50,079 bases of DNA from Flavobacteriaceae bacterium (GTDB taxonomy: Bacteria > Bacteroidota > Bacteroidia > Flavobacteriales > Flavobacteriaceae), in assembly GCA_027082925.1 (NCBI GenBank), contig JALWTD010000017.1, forward strand, positions 386,246-436,324. The letters run 5' to 3'. The notes below the pieces were generated by a model that was not told the DNA's origin, did not search any database, and saw only the letters and a list, made by a program, of their open reading frames with translations. How positions within the stretch are numbered: the first letter of the stretch is position 1; every line of letters begins with the position of its first letter. Shown here in pieces: positions 35,276 to 44,029 of the stretch. Position numbers and translations under genes: made by a program.

Positions 35276-37555
35276 TTATTTTACTTTACTATTTCCTTCT
35301 AATAAGTTTATTTCTTCTCCAACTTCGTTGTAAAACTTACATGTTGTTTGACTTTTATAAACCGTTATAATTTGTCCTCTAAAGTTAATTTTAAAAGAGT
35401 ATGATTTCCATTCTTTAGGAATTTGAGGGTTAAATGTTAGCTTGCCATCATCCCAAACTCTCATTCCGCCAAAACCTTGCACAATTGACATCCATGTTCC
35501 TGCCATACTTGTAATATGACACCCTTCTTCTACTTCATGGTTGTAATCATCTAAATCCAATCTAGCCGTTCGTAAATACAACTCATATGCCTTTTGTGTT
35601 CTATCGATTGATGCTGCCAATATAGCGTGTACACAAGGCGATAAAGAAGACTCATGAACAGTAATAGGTTCATAAAAATCAAAATGACGTTCTAACTCTT
35701 CTTTGCTAAATTTATTTTCAAAAAAGAACATTCCTTGTAAAACATCGGCTTGTTTAATATAACACGATCTTAAAATGCGATCCCAAGACCATTTTTGATT
35801 TATTGGTTTTTCAGACACCGGCAATTGACTAACTGGAATTATTTCTTTATCTAAAAAGCCTTCTTGTTGTAAATATACTTGGTTTTCTTCACTATAAGGA
35901 AGATACATATTGTCTGCAACATTTAGCCATTGATACATCTCTTCGGCTGTTAGTTTTGTAGTTGCTATTATACGAGAAAAATCGTCTGTATAATTATGTT
36001 TAACTTCATTTAAGCAATCTACGGTATAGGTTATACACCATTTTGCCAAGTAATTTGTGTAAAAATTATTATTTACATTGTTTTCGTACTCATTAGGTCC
36101 GGTTACTCCTAAAATAACGTATTTATTTTTTACCGAAGAATAATTTACTCGTTGATACCAAAAGCGGGCAATTGCAATCATTACCTCCAAGCCGTATTTT
36201 GGTATATAATCAAAGTCTTGTGTGTAGTTTACATAATTGTAAATTCCGTAAACCATAGCGCCATTACGGTGTATTTCTTCAAAGGTAATCTCCCATTCGT
36301 TATGGCATTCTTCACCATTCATGGTAACCATTGGGTAAAGAGCTGCTCCGTTTGTAAATCCTAATTTTTGAGCATTCTCTATAGCTTTATCTAATTGATT
36401 ATACCTGTATAACAATAGGTTTTTAGCAACGCTTGCATCTTTTGTTCCCATATAAAAAGGAATGCAATAAGCTTCGGTATCCCAATAGGTACTTCCTCCA
36501 TATTTTTCTCCTGTAAATCCTTTTGGTCCTATATTTAATCGGGCATCTGTACCCATATAAGTTTGGTTTAGCTGAAAAATATTAAATCGTATTCCTTGTT
36601 GTGCTTTTACATCTCCTTCTATAATAATATCTGAAGTGTCCCAAATTTTTTGCCACGCATCTTTTTGTGTTTCCAACAAGTTATGGAATCCTAATTTTTC
36701 TGCTTCTTCTACATTTTGGAATGCTTTTTTCACCAAATTGTCTGGAGTTTCATTTAAAGAACTTACATAAGTTCCGTATTTAAAAATGGTTAAGGTATCT
36801 CCTTTAGACACTTTAGTTTGATATGTATAATCGAGTTTTTTCTCTAGTTTTTGTGTATGCTGCTGAAGTTTTATTTCTTTATTGTTTAAAGCAAATGAAA
36901 CTTTCATTGCTGTAGCTACTAAAAATTCTGTTTTCAATGTTTTTGACAAAATACATCCTGCATTTTCTCCGTCATAAATTTCCAATATCTTCCAAAAATA
37001 TTCATCGTAATTGGCATCTTCATTTACAATACCGGCATCAATATATGGTGTGTACGCTATTGTACCTGAAAAATTGACTACATTAATAGTATATTCTATT
37101 GCTCCAATTTCATTAAACGCAACACTAATAAATCGTTTTGTTGTAACGTTTATTTCTTCTCCTGTTTGTAAAACAGCATTGAAAGAACGACTTAACCAGC
37201 CTTCTTTCATATTTAATTCTCTCTTGAAATCAACTACTTTACAAGTATTTAAATCTAGAAGTGTATTGTTTATTTTTATGTGAATACCTATCCAATTTGG
37301 TGCATTTAATACTTTTGCAAAATATTCAGGATATCCGTTTTTCCACCAACCTACTCGTGTTTTATCGGGATAATAAATTCCGCCAATATAACTACCTTGT
37401 AGTGTGCTTCCAGAATAATCTTCCTCAAAATTAGCACGTTGTCCCATAGCTCCATTACCTATGCTAAAGATACTTTCTGAAGCCTTTACATTATCGTTAT
37501 CAAATCCTTCTTCAAGAATTGACCATTCGTTAGGGATTATATAATTCTTGTTCAT
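35276..37555 (-). CDS. Maltose phosphorylase (GH65)
   Basis: 759 residues, cytoplasmic (no signal). It splits maltose with phosphate into glucose and beta-glucose 1-phosphate. The N-terminal super-sandwich (ESIFSIGNGAMGQRANFEE), helical barrel with GGSTYWDTEAYCIPFY, and the block NGEECHNEWEITFEEIHRNG around residues 413-432, which holds the conserved general acid, are seen; the phosphate-site-like HESSLSPCVHA follows. Pairing with beta-phosphoglucomutase six bases downstream of that gene's stop supports the phosphorylase role rather than trehalose or kojibiose specificity, though that is inferred. Confidence 0.9.
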   Translation of the reverse strand: MNKNYIIPNEWSILEEGFDNDNVKASESIFSIGNGAMGQRANFEEDYSGSTLQGSYIGGIYYPDKTRVGWWKNGYPEYFAKVLNAPNWIGIHIKINNTLLDLNTCKVVDFKRELNMKEGWLSRSFNAVLQTGEEINVTTKRFISVAFNEIGAIEYTINVVNFSGTIAYTPYIDAGIVNEDANYDEYFWKILEIYDGENAGCILSKTLKTEFLVATAMKVSFALNNKEIKLQQHTQKLEKKLDYTYQTKVSKGDTLTIFKYGTYVSSLNETPDNLVKKAFQNVEEAEKLGFHNLLETQKDAWQKIWDTSDIIIEGDVKAQQGIRFNIFQLNQTYMGTDARLNIGPKGFTGEKYGGSTYWDTEAYCIPFYMGTKDASVAKNLLLYRYNQLDKAIENAQKLGFTNGAALYPMVTMNGEECHNEWEITFEEIHRNGAMVYGIYNYVNYTQDFDYIPKYGLEVMIAIARFWYQRVNYSSVKNKYVILGVTGPNEYENNVNNNFYTNYLAKWCITYTVDCLNEVKHNYTDDFSRIIATTKLTAEEMYQWLNVADNMYLPYSEENQVYLQQEGFLDKEIIPVSQLPVSEKPINQKWSWDRILRSCYIKQADVLQGMFFFENKFSKEELERHFDFYEPITVHESSLSPCVHAILAASIDRTQKAYELYLRTARLDLDDYNHEVEEGCHITSMAGTWMSIVQGFGGMRVWDDGKLTFNPQIPKEWKSYSFKINFRGQIITVYKSQTTCKFYNEVGEEINLLEGNSKVK

Positions 37556-37561
37556 TTTTTT

Positions 37562-38218
37562 CTAATTAATTAGATTTTGTAAAAAATCTGAAGTGATTTC
37601 GTTCATGCTTTCAAAAACATAATCGGCTTCACTTAAAACTGTTTTATCACCTATTCCAATGCTAGTCATTTTAGCTGAATTGGCAGCTTGTATTCCTGCA
37701 ATAGCATCTTCAACTACAATACAGTTTTCGGGTGCTGTATTTAATTTTTTAGCACCTATTAAAAATACTTCCGGATCTGGTTTTGCTTTGGTAACATCAT
37801 TACCATCAACAATTGCATAAAACCGTTTTAAAAGGCCTACTTTTTCTAAAATAAGTGGTGCGTTTTTACTTGCTGATCCTAAGGCAAACTTTATTTTGTT
37901 AGCTTCTAAAAACTGCAATAGCTTGTTTACTCCAGGTAAAATTTCGGCCGAAGTCATTGTATTTACGTATGCTAAATATTTTTTGTTTTTTTCTTTTAGC
38001 AAGGCCTCTTTTTTTTCTTCAGATAAATTAACCTTTCCAACACCTAACAAGATTTCAAGAGATTTAACTCTACTAACTCCTTTTAGTTGCTCATTTTGTT
38101 CTTCAGTAAAATCAAATCCTAAAGAGTTTGCTAAATTTTTCCAAGCCAAATAATGATACTTCGCAGTATCAACTATTACACCATCTAAATCAAATATAAA
38201 CGCTTTCTCATTTTTCAT
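37562..38218 (-). CDS. pgmB: Beta-phosphoglucomutase
   Basis: 218 residues, HAD superfamily. The nucleophile and acid/base pair DLDG is Asp10/Asp12 in FDLDGVIVDTAKYH, followed by the beta-PGM hinge GVSRVKSLEILL, GSASKNAP, and KAKPDPEVFL with VVEDAIAGIQAA. It turns beta-glucose 1-phosphate from maltose phosphorylase into glucose 6-phosphate. Cytoplasmic. Confidence 0.94.
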   Translation of the reverse strand: MKNEKAFIFDLDGVIVDTAKYHYLAWKNLANSLGFDFTEEQNEQLKGVSRVKSLEILLGVGKVNLSEEKKEALLKEKNKKYLAYVNTMTSAEILPGVNKLLQFLEANKIKFALGSASKNAPLILEKVGLLKRFYAIVDGNDVTKAKPDPEVFLIGAKKLNTAPENCIVVEDAIAGIQAANSAKMTSIGIGDKTVLSEADYVFESMNEITSDFLQNLIN

Positions 38219-38232
38219 ATACCTATTATCGT

Positions 38233-39591
38233 TTAAGATATTGCTCTTTCATTGGTTATTAAAAGGTTGCTAAATCCTGCTATTATTAAGCTAATACCTG
38301 CAACAATCATTGTGTTAATTGTCTCTTCTCCAAATAAGCCCGATATATAGTTAATTCCTCCTATAGAGGCTATTATTTGTGGTATTACAATAAACATATT
38401 GAAAATCCCCATAATAACTCCCATTTTTTTAGGATCAACGGCACTTGATAACATTGCATAAGGCATTGATAAAATACTACCCCAAGAAAAACCTATTAAC
38501 GTAAATGATAGTGCCAAATATTGAGGAGAAGGAATAAAATACATAGAAATAAACCCAATACCCCCAAGAATTAGAGAAATCATATGAGTAAATTTTCTAT
38601 TAATTCGTCTTCTAGAGGTATAAAGCGTTAAAATAAGCGCAAAAGCCATAGAAGACAATCCGTAAATACCCATATAAGAACCTACCAAGTTAGACGATTT
38701 TTGAAAGGCTGTATTTGCTATATTAAAAGCCTCTGCCTGAATTGCATTTGTTAAATCGTAAGCACTTTCAACAGGTGCAGGTGTGTTAAAAACATGTTCT
38801 GTTAATGCCGGATTTGCCATACTCCACATAGTAAAAAAAGCAAACCAGCTAAAAAATTGAATGACTCCTAATTTTTTCATGGTTGAAGGCATTCCTCCTA
38901 TATTTTCTAATATATTTTTTAGAAACTGATTTTTTTGTCGCTTTTCTTCCTGAAATGCTTCCATATCTTCAGGAGGATATTCGTCTGTCGTAAAAATAGT
39001 ATACAAAATACTTCCTAAAAATACAGCAGCTCCAATAGCAAAAGCAATTTTAACCGACATAGGTACAACTCCCATTGGAGCTTCGTCACTAAAACCAAAT
39101 TTAGAAATTACCCAAGGTAAATTACTTGCTACCCAAGTACCAATACCTATTATGAGTGTTTGAACTACAAAACCATATGATCTTTGAGATTCCGGTAACT
39201 TATCGGCAACCAAAGCCCTAAATGGCTCCATAGAAATATTTATAGAAGCATCTAATATCCATAAAAATCCTGCGGCCACCCATAATGCTGGTGAATGAGG
39301 TACAAATAATAGTGCTAAAGAGCTTAATATAGCTCCTATCAAAAAATAAGGTTTTCTTCTTCCCCATTTAACACTCCATGTTCTATCACTTAAATAACCT
39401 ATAATGGGCTGTACTAACAACCCTGTTAAAGGCGCTGCAATCCACAAAATAGGAATATCATCTTTTTCTGCTCCTAAGGTTTGAAAAATTCTAGACATAA
39501 AGCCTCCCTGTAAAGCAAAACCAAATTGTATTCCTAAGAATCCGAAACTCATATTCCAGATTTCCCAGAAACCTAGTTTCCGTTTTTCCAT
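38233..39591 (-). CDS. MFS maltose transporter (SLC45/GPH-like)
   Basis: 452 residues with about 12 membrane segments. The N-terminus LGFWEIWNMSFGFLGIQFGFALQ and the motif GYLSDRTWSVKWGRRKPYF (GxLSDRxxxxxGRR) fit the SLC45-like sugar:cation transporters common in flavobacterial maltose loci. It should carry maltose or maltodextrins over the inner membrane. First gene of the minus-strand enzyme operon, with a leader of about 97 bases that holds inverted repeats. Confidence 0.9.
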   Translation of the reverse strand: MEKRKLGFWEIWNMSFGFLGIQFGFALQGGFMSRIFQTLGAEKDDIPILWIAAPLTGLLVQPIIGYLSDRTWSVKWGRRKPYFLIGAILSSLALLFVPHSPALWVAAGFLWILDASINISMEPFRALVADKLPESQRSYGFVVQTLIIGIGTWVASNLPWVISKFGFSDEAPMGVVPMSVKIAFAIGAAVFLGSILYTIFTTDEYPPEDMEAFQEEKRQKNQFLKNILENIGGMPSTMKKLGVIQFFSWFAFFTMWSMANPALTEHVFNTPAPVESAYDLTNAIQAEAFNIANTAFQKSSNLVGSYMGIYGLSSMAFALILTLYTSRRRINRKFTHMISLILGGIGFISMYFIPSPQYLALSFTLIGFSWGSILSMPYAMLSSAVDPKKMGVIMGIFNMFIVIPQIIASIGGINYISGLFGEETINTMIVAGISLIIAGFSNLLITNERAIS

Positions 39592-39612
39592 ATATGTAAA
39601 AATTAATAATTG

Positions 39613-39671
39613 CTACTATTTAAGACTGTATTTTGTCTTAAATATTTATTGTGAAGTGTAAAAAATAGTAG
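39613..39671 (-). promoter_or_regulatory. Nested inverted repeats in the MFS operon leader
   Basis: An outer repeat CTACTATTT (39613-39621) / AAATAGTAG (39663-39671) encloses ATTTAAGAC (39618-39626) / GTCTTAAAT (39635-39643) with an eight-base loop. The two share four bases, so the full stems cannot form at the same time. A role in leader control is possible; there is no T run after the hairpin for a classic attenuator. Confidence 0.45.
39651..39670 (+). repeat. 20-bp motif shared with the susC upstream region, copy 1
   Basis: GTGAAGTGTAAAAAATAGTA. The same sequence with one change occurs at 40999-41018. Here it lies about 20-40 bases inside the MFS transcript, in reverse orientation to it. 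Confidence 0.6.
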
Positions 39672-39694
39672 TGTGTGAAATTACTTTTTCAAGG

Positions 39695-39728
39695 CAAATA
39701 TATAAAATTTTATTAAATGCGATTTCAA
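39695..39728 (-). promoter_or_regulatory. Promoter of the MFS/maltose phosphorylase operon
   Basis: TATATTTG (39702-39695, minus strand) is an exact -7 box; a TTG lies 23 bases upstream (39728-39726), overlapping the lacI 3' side. The inferred start is near 39688. Confidence 0.45.
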
Positions 39729-39731
39729 AAA

Positions 39732-40751
39732 TTACCTTTTTGTAGATTTTCTAATTTTTAAATTGGTTGAAATAACTTCTTTCTGAAACTCTTTAGGTGC
39801 GGTATTTTCTATTCTGTTTATTAGCAATTCTGCAGCCTGTTTCCCCATTAAATAACCGTGCTGCACTACCGATGTTAACGGCGGTGAGGTAAATTCAGAA
39901 ATTAAACCGCTTGTAAAACCAATAATGGCAATATCGTCAGGAATGGTTAAGCCTCGCTCTTTTGCTATTTTTAAGGCATTTGCAGCATAAATTTCGTTAA
40001 CCGCTAAAATAGCGTCAGGAGGGTTTTGTACATTAATTACCTTTTCAATTTGTTCGTAAAGGTTTTGGTTATCATCAATTTTATAAATTAAGCTTTCATC
40101 AATGACAATTCCGTGGTTTTTGAGAGATTTTATATACCCTTCTTTCCGCAGTGAACCTACTGTTACATAATCTTGTGTGGTAATTAGTGCGATTCTCTTT
40201 GATCCAATATCAATCAAATGATTTGCTGCCTTGTAAGCTCCTCCAACATCGTCAATAATAACCTTATCGCATTGTAATTTATCATGAATCCTATCAAACA
40301 AAACCAAAGGAAAATCATCGTTTAATAAGGCATCAAAATGTTGGTAATTTTCATTTTCTTGAGTTTCTCTAGAAATGGAAATAATTAGTCCATCTACACT
40401 ACCTCTAGTAAGCACGCTTATATTAGATACTTCTTTTTGATAAGATTCATTAGATAAACAAACCATTACGTTATATCCCTTTTCATTTGCATATTGCTCA
40501 ATACCGTCAATTACCGTTGAAAAGAAATGGTGAACTATTTCGGGAATAATAACACCTATTACAGATGTTTTTTGATTGCGTAATTGAAGTGCTAAACTAT
40601 TGGGTTTATAATTATAAAAATCGGCAAAAGCTTGTATTCTTTCGCGTACCTCTTCACTAATCTCATGACTATCTTTTAACGCCTTTGAAACCGTAGAAAT
40701 TGATACTCCAAACTCTTTTGCTATTTTTTTTAAAGTGATTCTTGGTTTCAT
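39732..40751 (-). CDS. LacI-family transcriptional regulator of the starch locus
   Basis: 339 residues. The helix-turn-helix is at residues 5-25 (TLKKIAKEFGVSISTVSKAL), with the hinge helix NYKPNSLALQLRNQ near 47-60, and the periplasmic-binding-protein-like effector domain after it (SVIGVIIPEIVHHFF, PDAILAVNEIYA, IIGFTSG). Its place between susC and the enzyme operon and the LacI-like palindromes at 40895-40939 make it the likely regulator of the starch genes, with a maltodextrin effector. Its own promoter box is at 40781-40788. Confidence 0.93.
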   Translation of the reverse strand: MKPRITLKKIAKEFGVSISTVSKALKDSHEISEEVRERIQAFADFYNYKPNSLALQLRNQKTSVIGVIIPEIVHHFFSTVIDGIEQYANEKGYNVMVCLSNESYQKEVSNISVLTRGSVDGLIISISRETQENENYQHFDALLNDDFPLVLFDRIHDKLQCDKVIIDDVGGAYKAANHLIDIGSKRIALITTQDYVTVGSLRKEGYIKSLKNHGIVIDESLIYKIDDNQNLYEQIEKVINVQNPPDAILAVNEIYAANALKIAKERGLTIPDDIAIIGFTSGLISEFTSPPLTSVVQHGYLMGKQAAELLINRIENTAPKEFQKEVISTNLKIRKSTKR

Positions 40752-40780
40752 GCTTAATATTCAAAATATATCTCTAACAA

Positions 40781-40788
40781 CAAATATA
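40781..40788 (-). promoter_or_regulatory. Putative -7 box for the LacI-type regulator gene
   Basis: TATATTTG on the minus strand, exact TAnnTTTG match, 29 bases before the ATG. No convincing TTG element. Confidence 0.4.
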
Positions 40789-40894
40789 AAATTTCTAAGT
40801 AAAAAATGAAGTATTTACTTAGAAACATTCTTGTTTTTTTGAATAAAAATTAGCATTTCAGCAACTCATTTCCTTTTTTTTATAAAATCAGCAA

Positions 40895-40908
40895 CTCTAA
40901 CGTTTGCG
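40895..40908. promoter_or_regulatory. LacI-type operator-like palindrome, site 1
   Basis: Half-site GTTTGCG right of a central CG, with left half CTCTAAC (two mismatches to the mirror CGCAAAC). LacI-family operators usually have a central CG flanked by such halves. It lies 154 bases before susC. Confidence 0.55.
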
Positions 40909-40925
40909 TAAAAAAGTTATAAACA

Positions 40926-40939
40926 CGAAAACGTTTGCG
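40926..40939. promoter_or_regulatory. LacI-type operator-like palindrome, site 2
   Basis: CGAAAAC and GTTTGCG around the central CG: one mismatch from a perfect 14-bp palindrome. Its centre is 31 bases from that of site 1, three helical turns. The rest of the 310-base gap 40752-41061 holds the lacI box, an inverted repeat TTCAC-AAA-GTGAA at 40991-41003 and the shared 20-bp motif; I see no gene there. Confidence 0.65.
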
Positions 40940-40998
40940 CAACTTTAAAAACACCCGTTATAATTGTTAAGTAAATGTTAAGTCCTTAACTTCACAAA

Positions 40999-41018
40999 GT
41001 GAAATGTAAAAAATAGTA
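40999..41018 (+). repeat. 20-bp motif shared with the MFS leader, copy 2
   Basis: GTGAAATGTAAAAAATAGTA, one base different from 39651-39670. It overlaps the right arm of the inverted repeat at 40991-41003 and ends 43 bases before the susC ATG. Confidence 0.6.
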
Positions 41019-41061
41019 TAATTATTTTAAAAACTTAATCATTAATTAACTTAGAAAATAG

Positions 41062-44019
41062 ATGAAAAATTTTAGATTTTTTTTGTTTAATGTCATACTT
41101 CTCTTTCCTTTAGTAATGTTTGCTCAGCAAACTGTTAAAGGTAAAGTTACGGAAGCAACGGGTAATACGGCTTTACCTGGCGTTGATGTTATAATTAAAG
41201 GAACTACTAAGGGCGCAGCCACAGATTTTGATGGAAACTATACCATAGAAAATGTAAAACCTGGGGATGTATTAGTATTTTCTTATTTGGGATTTTATTC
41301 TCAAGAAATTACCTTTACTAACAATACTACTATTAATGTTTCTCTTGTTGAAAATACAGAAACTTTAAGTGAGGTTGTGGTAATAGGATACGGTACTACA
41401 ACCGTAAAAGATGCTACAGGATCTGTAACATCTGTTAAAGCAAAAGATTTTAATAAAGGAGTTATTGTTTCTCCTGATCAAATGCTGACAGGTAAAGTTG
41501 CCGGTGTTCAAATAACTTCAGGAGGAGGTGCTCCTGGTAGCGGGTCTACCATTAGAATTAGAGGTGGTGCTTCTTTAACAGCAACTAACAATCCTTTATT
41601 TGTAATTGATGGAGTGCCTGTTGATGGTACTGGTATTAGTGGGCTTCGAAACCCTCTAAACACCATTAATCCGAATGATATTGAATCTTATACCATTTTA
41701 AAAGATGCCTCTGCAACTGCAATTTACGGTTCTAGAGCATCAAACGGGGTAATTATTATTACCACTAAAAAAGGTAAAGGAGATGGATTTAAAGCTACGT
41801 ACAGCTCTAATTTTTCAGTAAATGAAAATATTGAAACTGTAGATGCTTTATCTGCTAACCAATTTAGAGATTATGTGAATACTTACGGTACTGCATCTGA
41901 CATTGCTTTGTTAGGAGATGCAAATACCAACTGGCAAAATGAAATTTTTAGAACCGGATATGGTACCGACCATAATATAAGTATCACTGGTGGAGACGAA
42001 AAATTAAACTATAGAGGTTCTATTGGTTATACCAATCAAACCGGTACGTTATTAACCTCAATGCTTGAAAGAGCTACTTACTCTTTAAGAGTTGGTACCA
42101 AATTATTTGACGAACATTTAAAAATTGATATCAATACTAGAATATCTTTAATAAATAATACGTTTGCTGATACCGGAGCTATTGGAAATGCTATCGCTTT
42201 TGACCCTACAAAACCTGTTTACGACAACGCTTCTCCATATGGTGGATTTTTTGAATGGTTACAATCAAATGGTAATCCAATAGCTGTTGGCGCTCCTAAA
42301 AACCCAGTAGCATTGTTAAAACAACGCAATAATTCTTCACATTCTAACAGAAATATTGCAAATATTCAGTTTGATTATAAAATGCACTTTTTACCAGAAC
42401 TAAGAGCTAACCTTAACTTAGGTTACGACCGTTCTAAAAGTAATGGAGACGATATTAAGTATAACTCGGCAACAGCTAGCACACTTGATTTAGCACAGCT
42501 AGGAAATATTTCTCACTACGAACAAGATAAAGAAAACTTACTTATGGACTTTTATCTTAACTATGCGAAAGATTTAAAGTCAATTAACAGTAGTGTTGAT
42601 TTTATGGCTGGTTATTCTTATCAAAATTTCAAAAATCAAGGATTTAGTGAAGTTGATATCCAAGATGCAGCTATTACACAAATGTTTGATTATTACAATG
42701 AGCTTAACTTACAATCGTTCTTCGGAAGATTAAAATATACTTTAGACCAAAAATATCTTTTAACCTTAACCTATAGAAGAGATGGTTCTTCAAGATTTAG
42801 CGAAAACAACCGTTGGGGTAATTTCCCTTCAGCAGCTTTTGCTTGGAAAATTTATGAAGAAGATTTTCTTAAAAACTCAAAAACAGTTACCAATCTTAAA
42901 TTCCGTTTAAGTTGGGGTATTACAGGTCAACAAGATGTAGGGAGCTATTACCCTGCTATTGCTACATATTTGGCAAGTACCACAACAGCACAATACCAAT
43001 TTGGAAACGATTTCTTAACTACATATAGAGCTGAACCTTTTAACTCTACACTAAAATGGGAAGAAACAGAAACCTATAACGTTGGTCTTGATTTCGGATT
43101 ATTTAACGATGTAGTTAATGGTTCTATAGATGCCTACTTTAGAAAAACTAAAGATTTATTAAACTTTATTCCATTCCCTGGAGGTTCTTCACTGTCAAAT
43201 GCAGGTTTAGCTAACATTGGGAAAATGGAAAATAAAGGTATTGAGTTAATGCTTAACGTAAAACCTGTTAAAACAGAAGACCTAAATTTAAACTTAGGTT
43301 TCAATTTTACGTATGCTGATACAGAAATTACAAAACTAACTACCAACGACGATCCTAACTATGAAGGTGTTGAAGTAGGTGGTTTTAGCGGAGGTGTAGG
43401 TAACACTATTCAAAGACATACCGTAGGATACGCACCATATACATTTTTCGTATATCAACAAGTGTACGACACAAACGGGAAGCCTTTAGAAGGTGTTTAT
43501 GTTGATAGAAATAATGATGGTGTTATTACAAGTGCCGATAAATACCGATATAAAAAACCAACTGCAGATTATACTGTTGGATTTACTACCGATTTAAATT
43601 ATAAAAAATGGAACTTCAATATGGTTTGGAGAGGAAGTTTTGGAAATTACGTATATAACAATGTTGATTCTAACTTAGGATTTAGACAACAGCTACTTAA
43701 CGCAGCGTTCCCTGAAGTAATTTCAAACGGTGTAGAAAACGTATTAGAATCTGGTTTTATAAACGGAGGTACTGAAAGATATATGTCTGATTACTACGTG
43801 CAAGAAGCTTCTTTTGTTAAATTAGACAACGTAAGTGTTGGCTATAACTTTGGAAATGTATTTGGCGAAGAATCTAATTTATCTGTAATTGGTTCTGTCC
43901 AAAACGTGTTAACAATAACCGATTATGAAGGTTTAGATCCTGAAGTAAGTGGTGGTATTGATTATAATATTTACCCAAGACCTAGAATTTATATGCTTGG
44001 TGTTAACTTAAACTTTTAA
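41062..44019 (+). CDS. susC: SusC-family TonB-dependent transporter (maltodextrin import)
   Basis: 985 residues with a signal peptide ending FAQQ. A carboxypeptidase-D-like domain (residues 25-100, VKGKVTEATGNTALPGVDVI, DGNYTI) is followed by the TonB-box region VVVIGYGTTTVKDATGSV, the plug (RIRGGASLTATNNPLFVIDG, KDASATAIYGSRASNGVI) and a 22-strand barrel that ends with MLGVNLNF. It moves oligosaccharides across the outer membrane with SusD as a lid. The gene is first in susC-susD-susE-like and follows the LacI-like operators. Confidence 0.95.
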   Translation: MKNFRFFLFNVILLFPLVMFAQQTVKGKVTEATGNTALPGVDVIIKGTTKGAATDFDGNYTIENVKPGDVLVFSYLGFYSQEITFTNNTTINVSLVENTETLSEVVVIGYGTTTVKDATGSVTSVKAKDFNKGVIVSPDQMLTGKVAGVQITSGGGAPGSGSTIRIRGGASLTATNNPLFVIDGVPVDGTGISGLRNPLNTINPNDIESYTILKDASATAIYGSRASNGVIIITTKKGKGDGFKATYSSNFSVNENIETVDALSANQFRDYVNTYGTASDIALLGDANTNWQNEIFRTGYGTDHNISITGGDEKLNYRGSIGYTNQTGTLLTSMLERATYSLRVGTKLFDEHLKIDINTRISLINNTFADTGAIGNAIAFDPTKPVYDNASPYGGFFEWLQSNGNPIAVGAPKNPVALLKQRNNSSHSNRNIANIQFDYKMHFLPELRANLNLGYDRSKSNGDDIKYNSATASTLDLAQLGNISHYEQDKENLLMDFYLNYAKDLKSINSSVDFMAGYSYQNFKNQGFSEVDIQDAAITQMFDYYNELNLQSFFGRLKYTLDQKYLLTLTYRRDGSSRFSENNRWGNFPSAAFAWKIYEEDFLKNSKTVTNLKFRLSWGITGQQDVGSYYPAIATYLASTTTAQYQFGNDFLTTYRAEPFNSTLKWEETETYNVGLDFGLFNDVVNGSIDAYFRKTKDLLNFIPFPGGSSLSNAGLANIGKMENKGIELMLNVKPVKTEDLNLNLGFNFTYADTEITKLTTNDDPNYEGVEVGGFSGGVGNTIQRHTVGYAPYTFFVYQQVYDTNGKPLEGVYVDRNNDGVITSADKYRYKKPTADYTVGFTTDLNYKKWNFNMVWRGSFGNYVYNNVDSNLGFRQQLLNAAFPEVISNGVENVLESGFINGGTERYMSDYYVQEASFVKLDNVSVGYNFGNVFGEESNLSVIGSVQNVLTITDYEGLDPEVSGGIDYNIYPRPRIYMLGVNLNF

Positions 44020-44029
44020 TTAATTAGAA

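Noticed and set aside
40964-40994. susC promoter (TTG, 20 bases, TAACTTCA)
   Set aside because: Position is plausible between the operators and the gene, but the -7 box has two mismatches.
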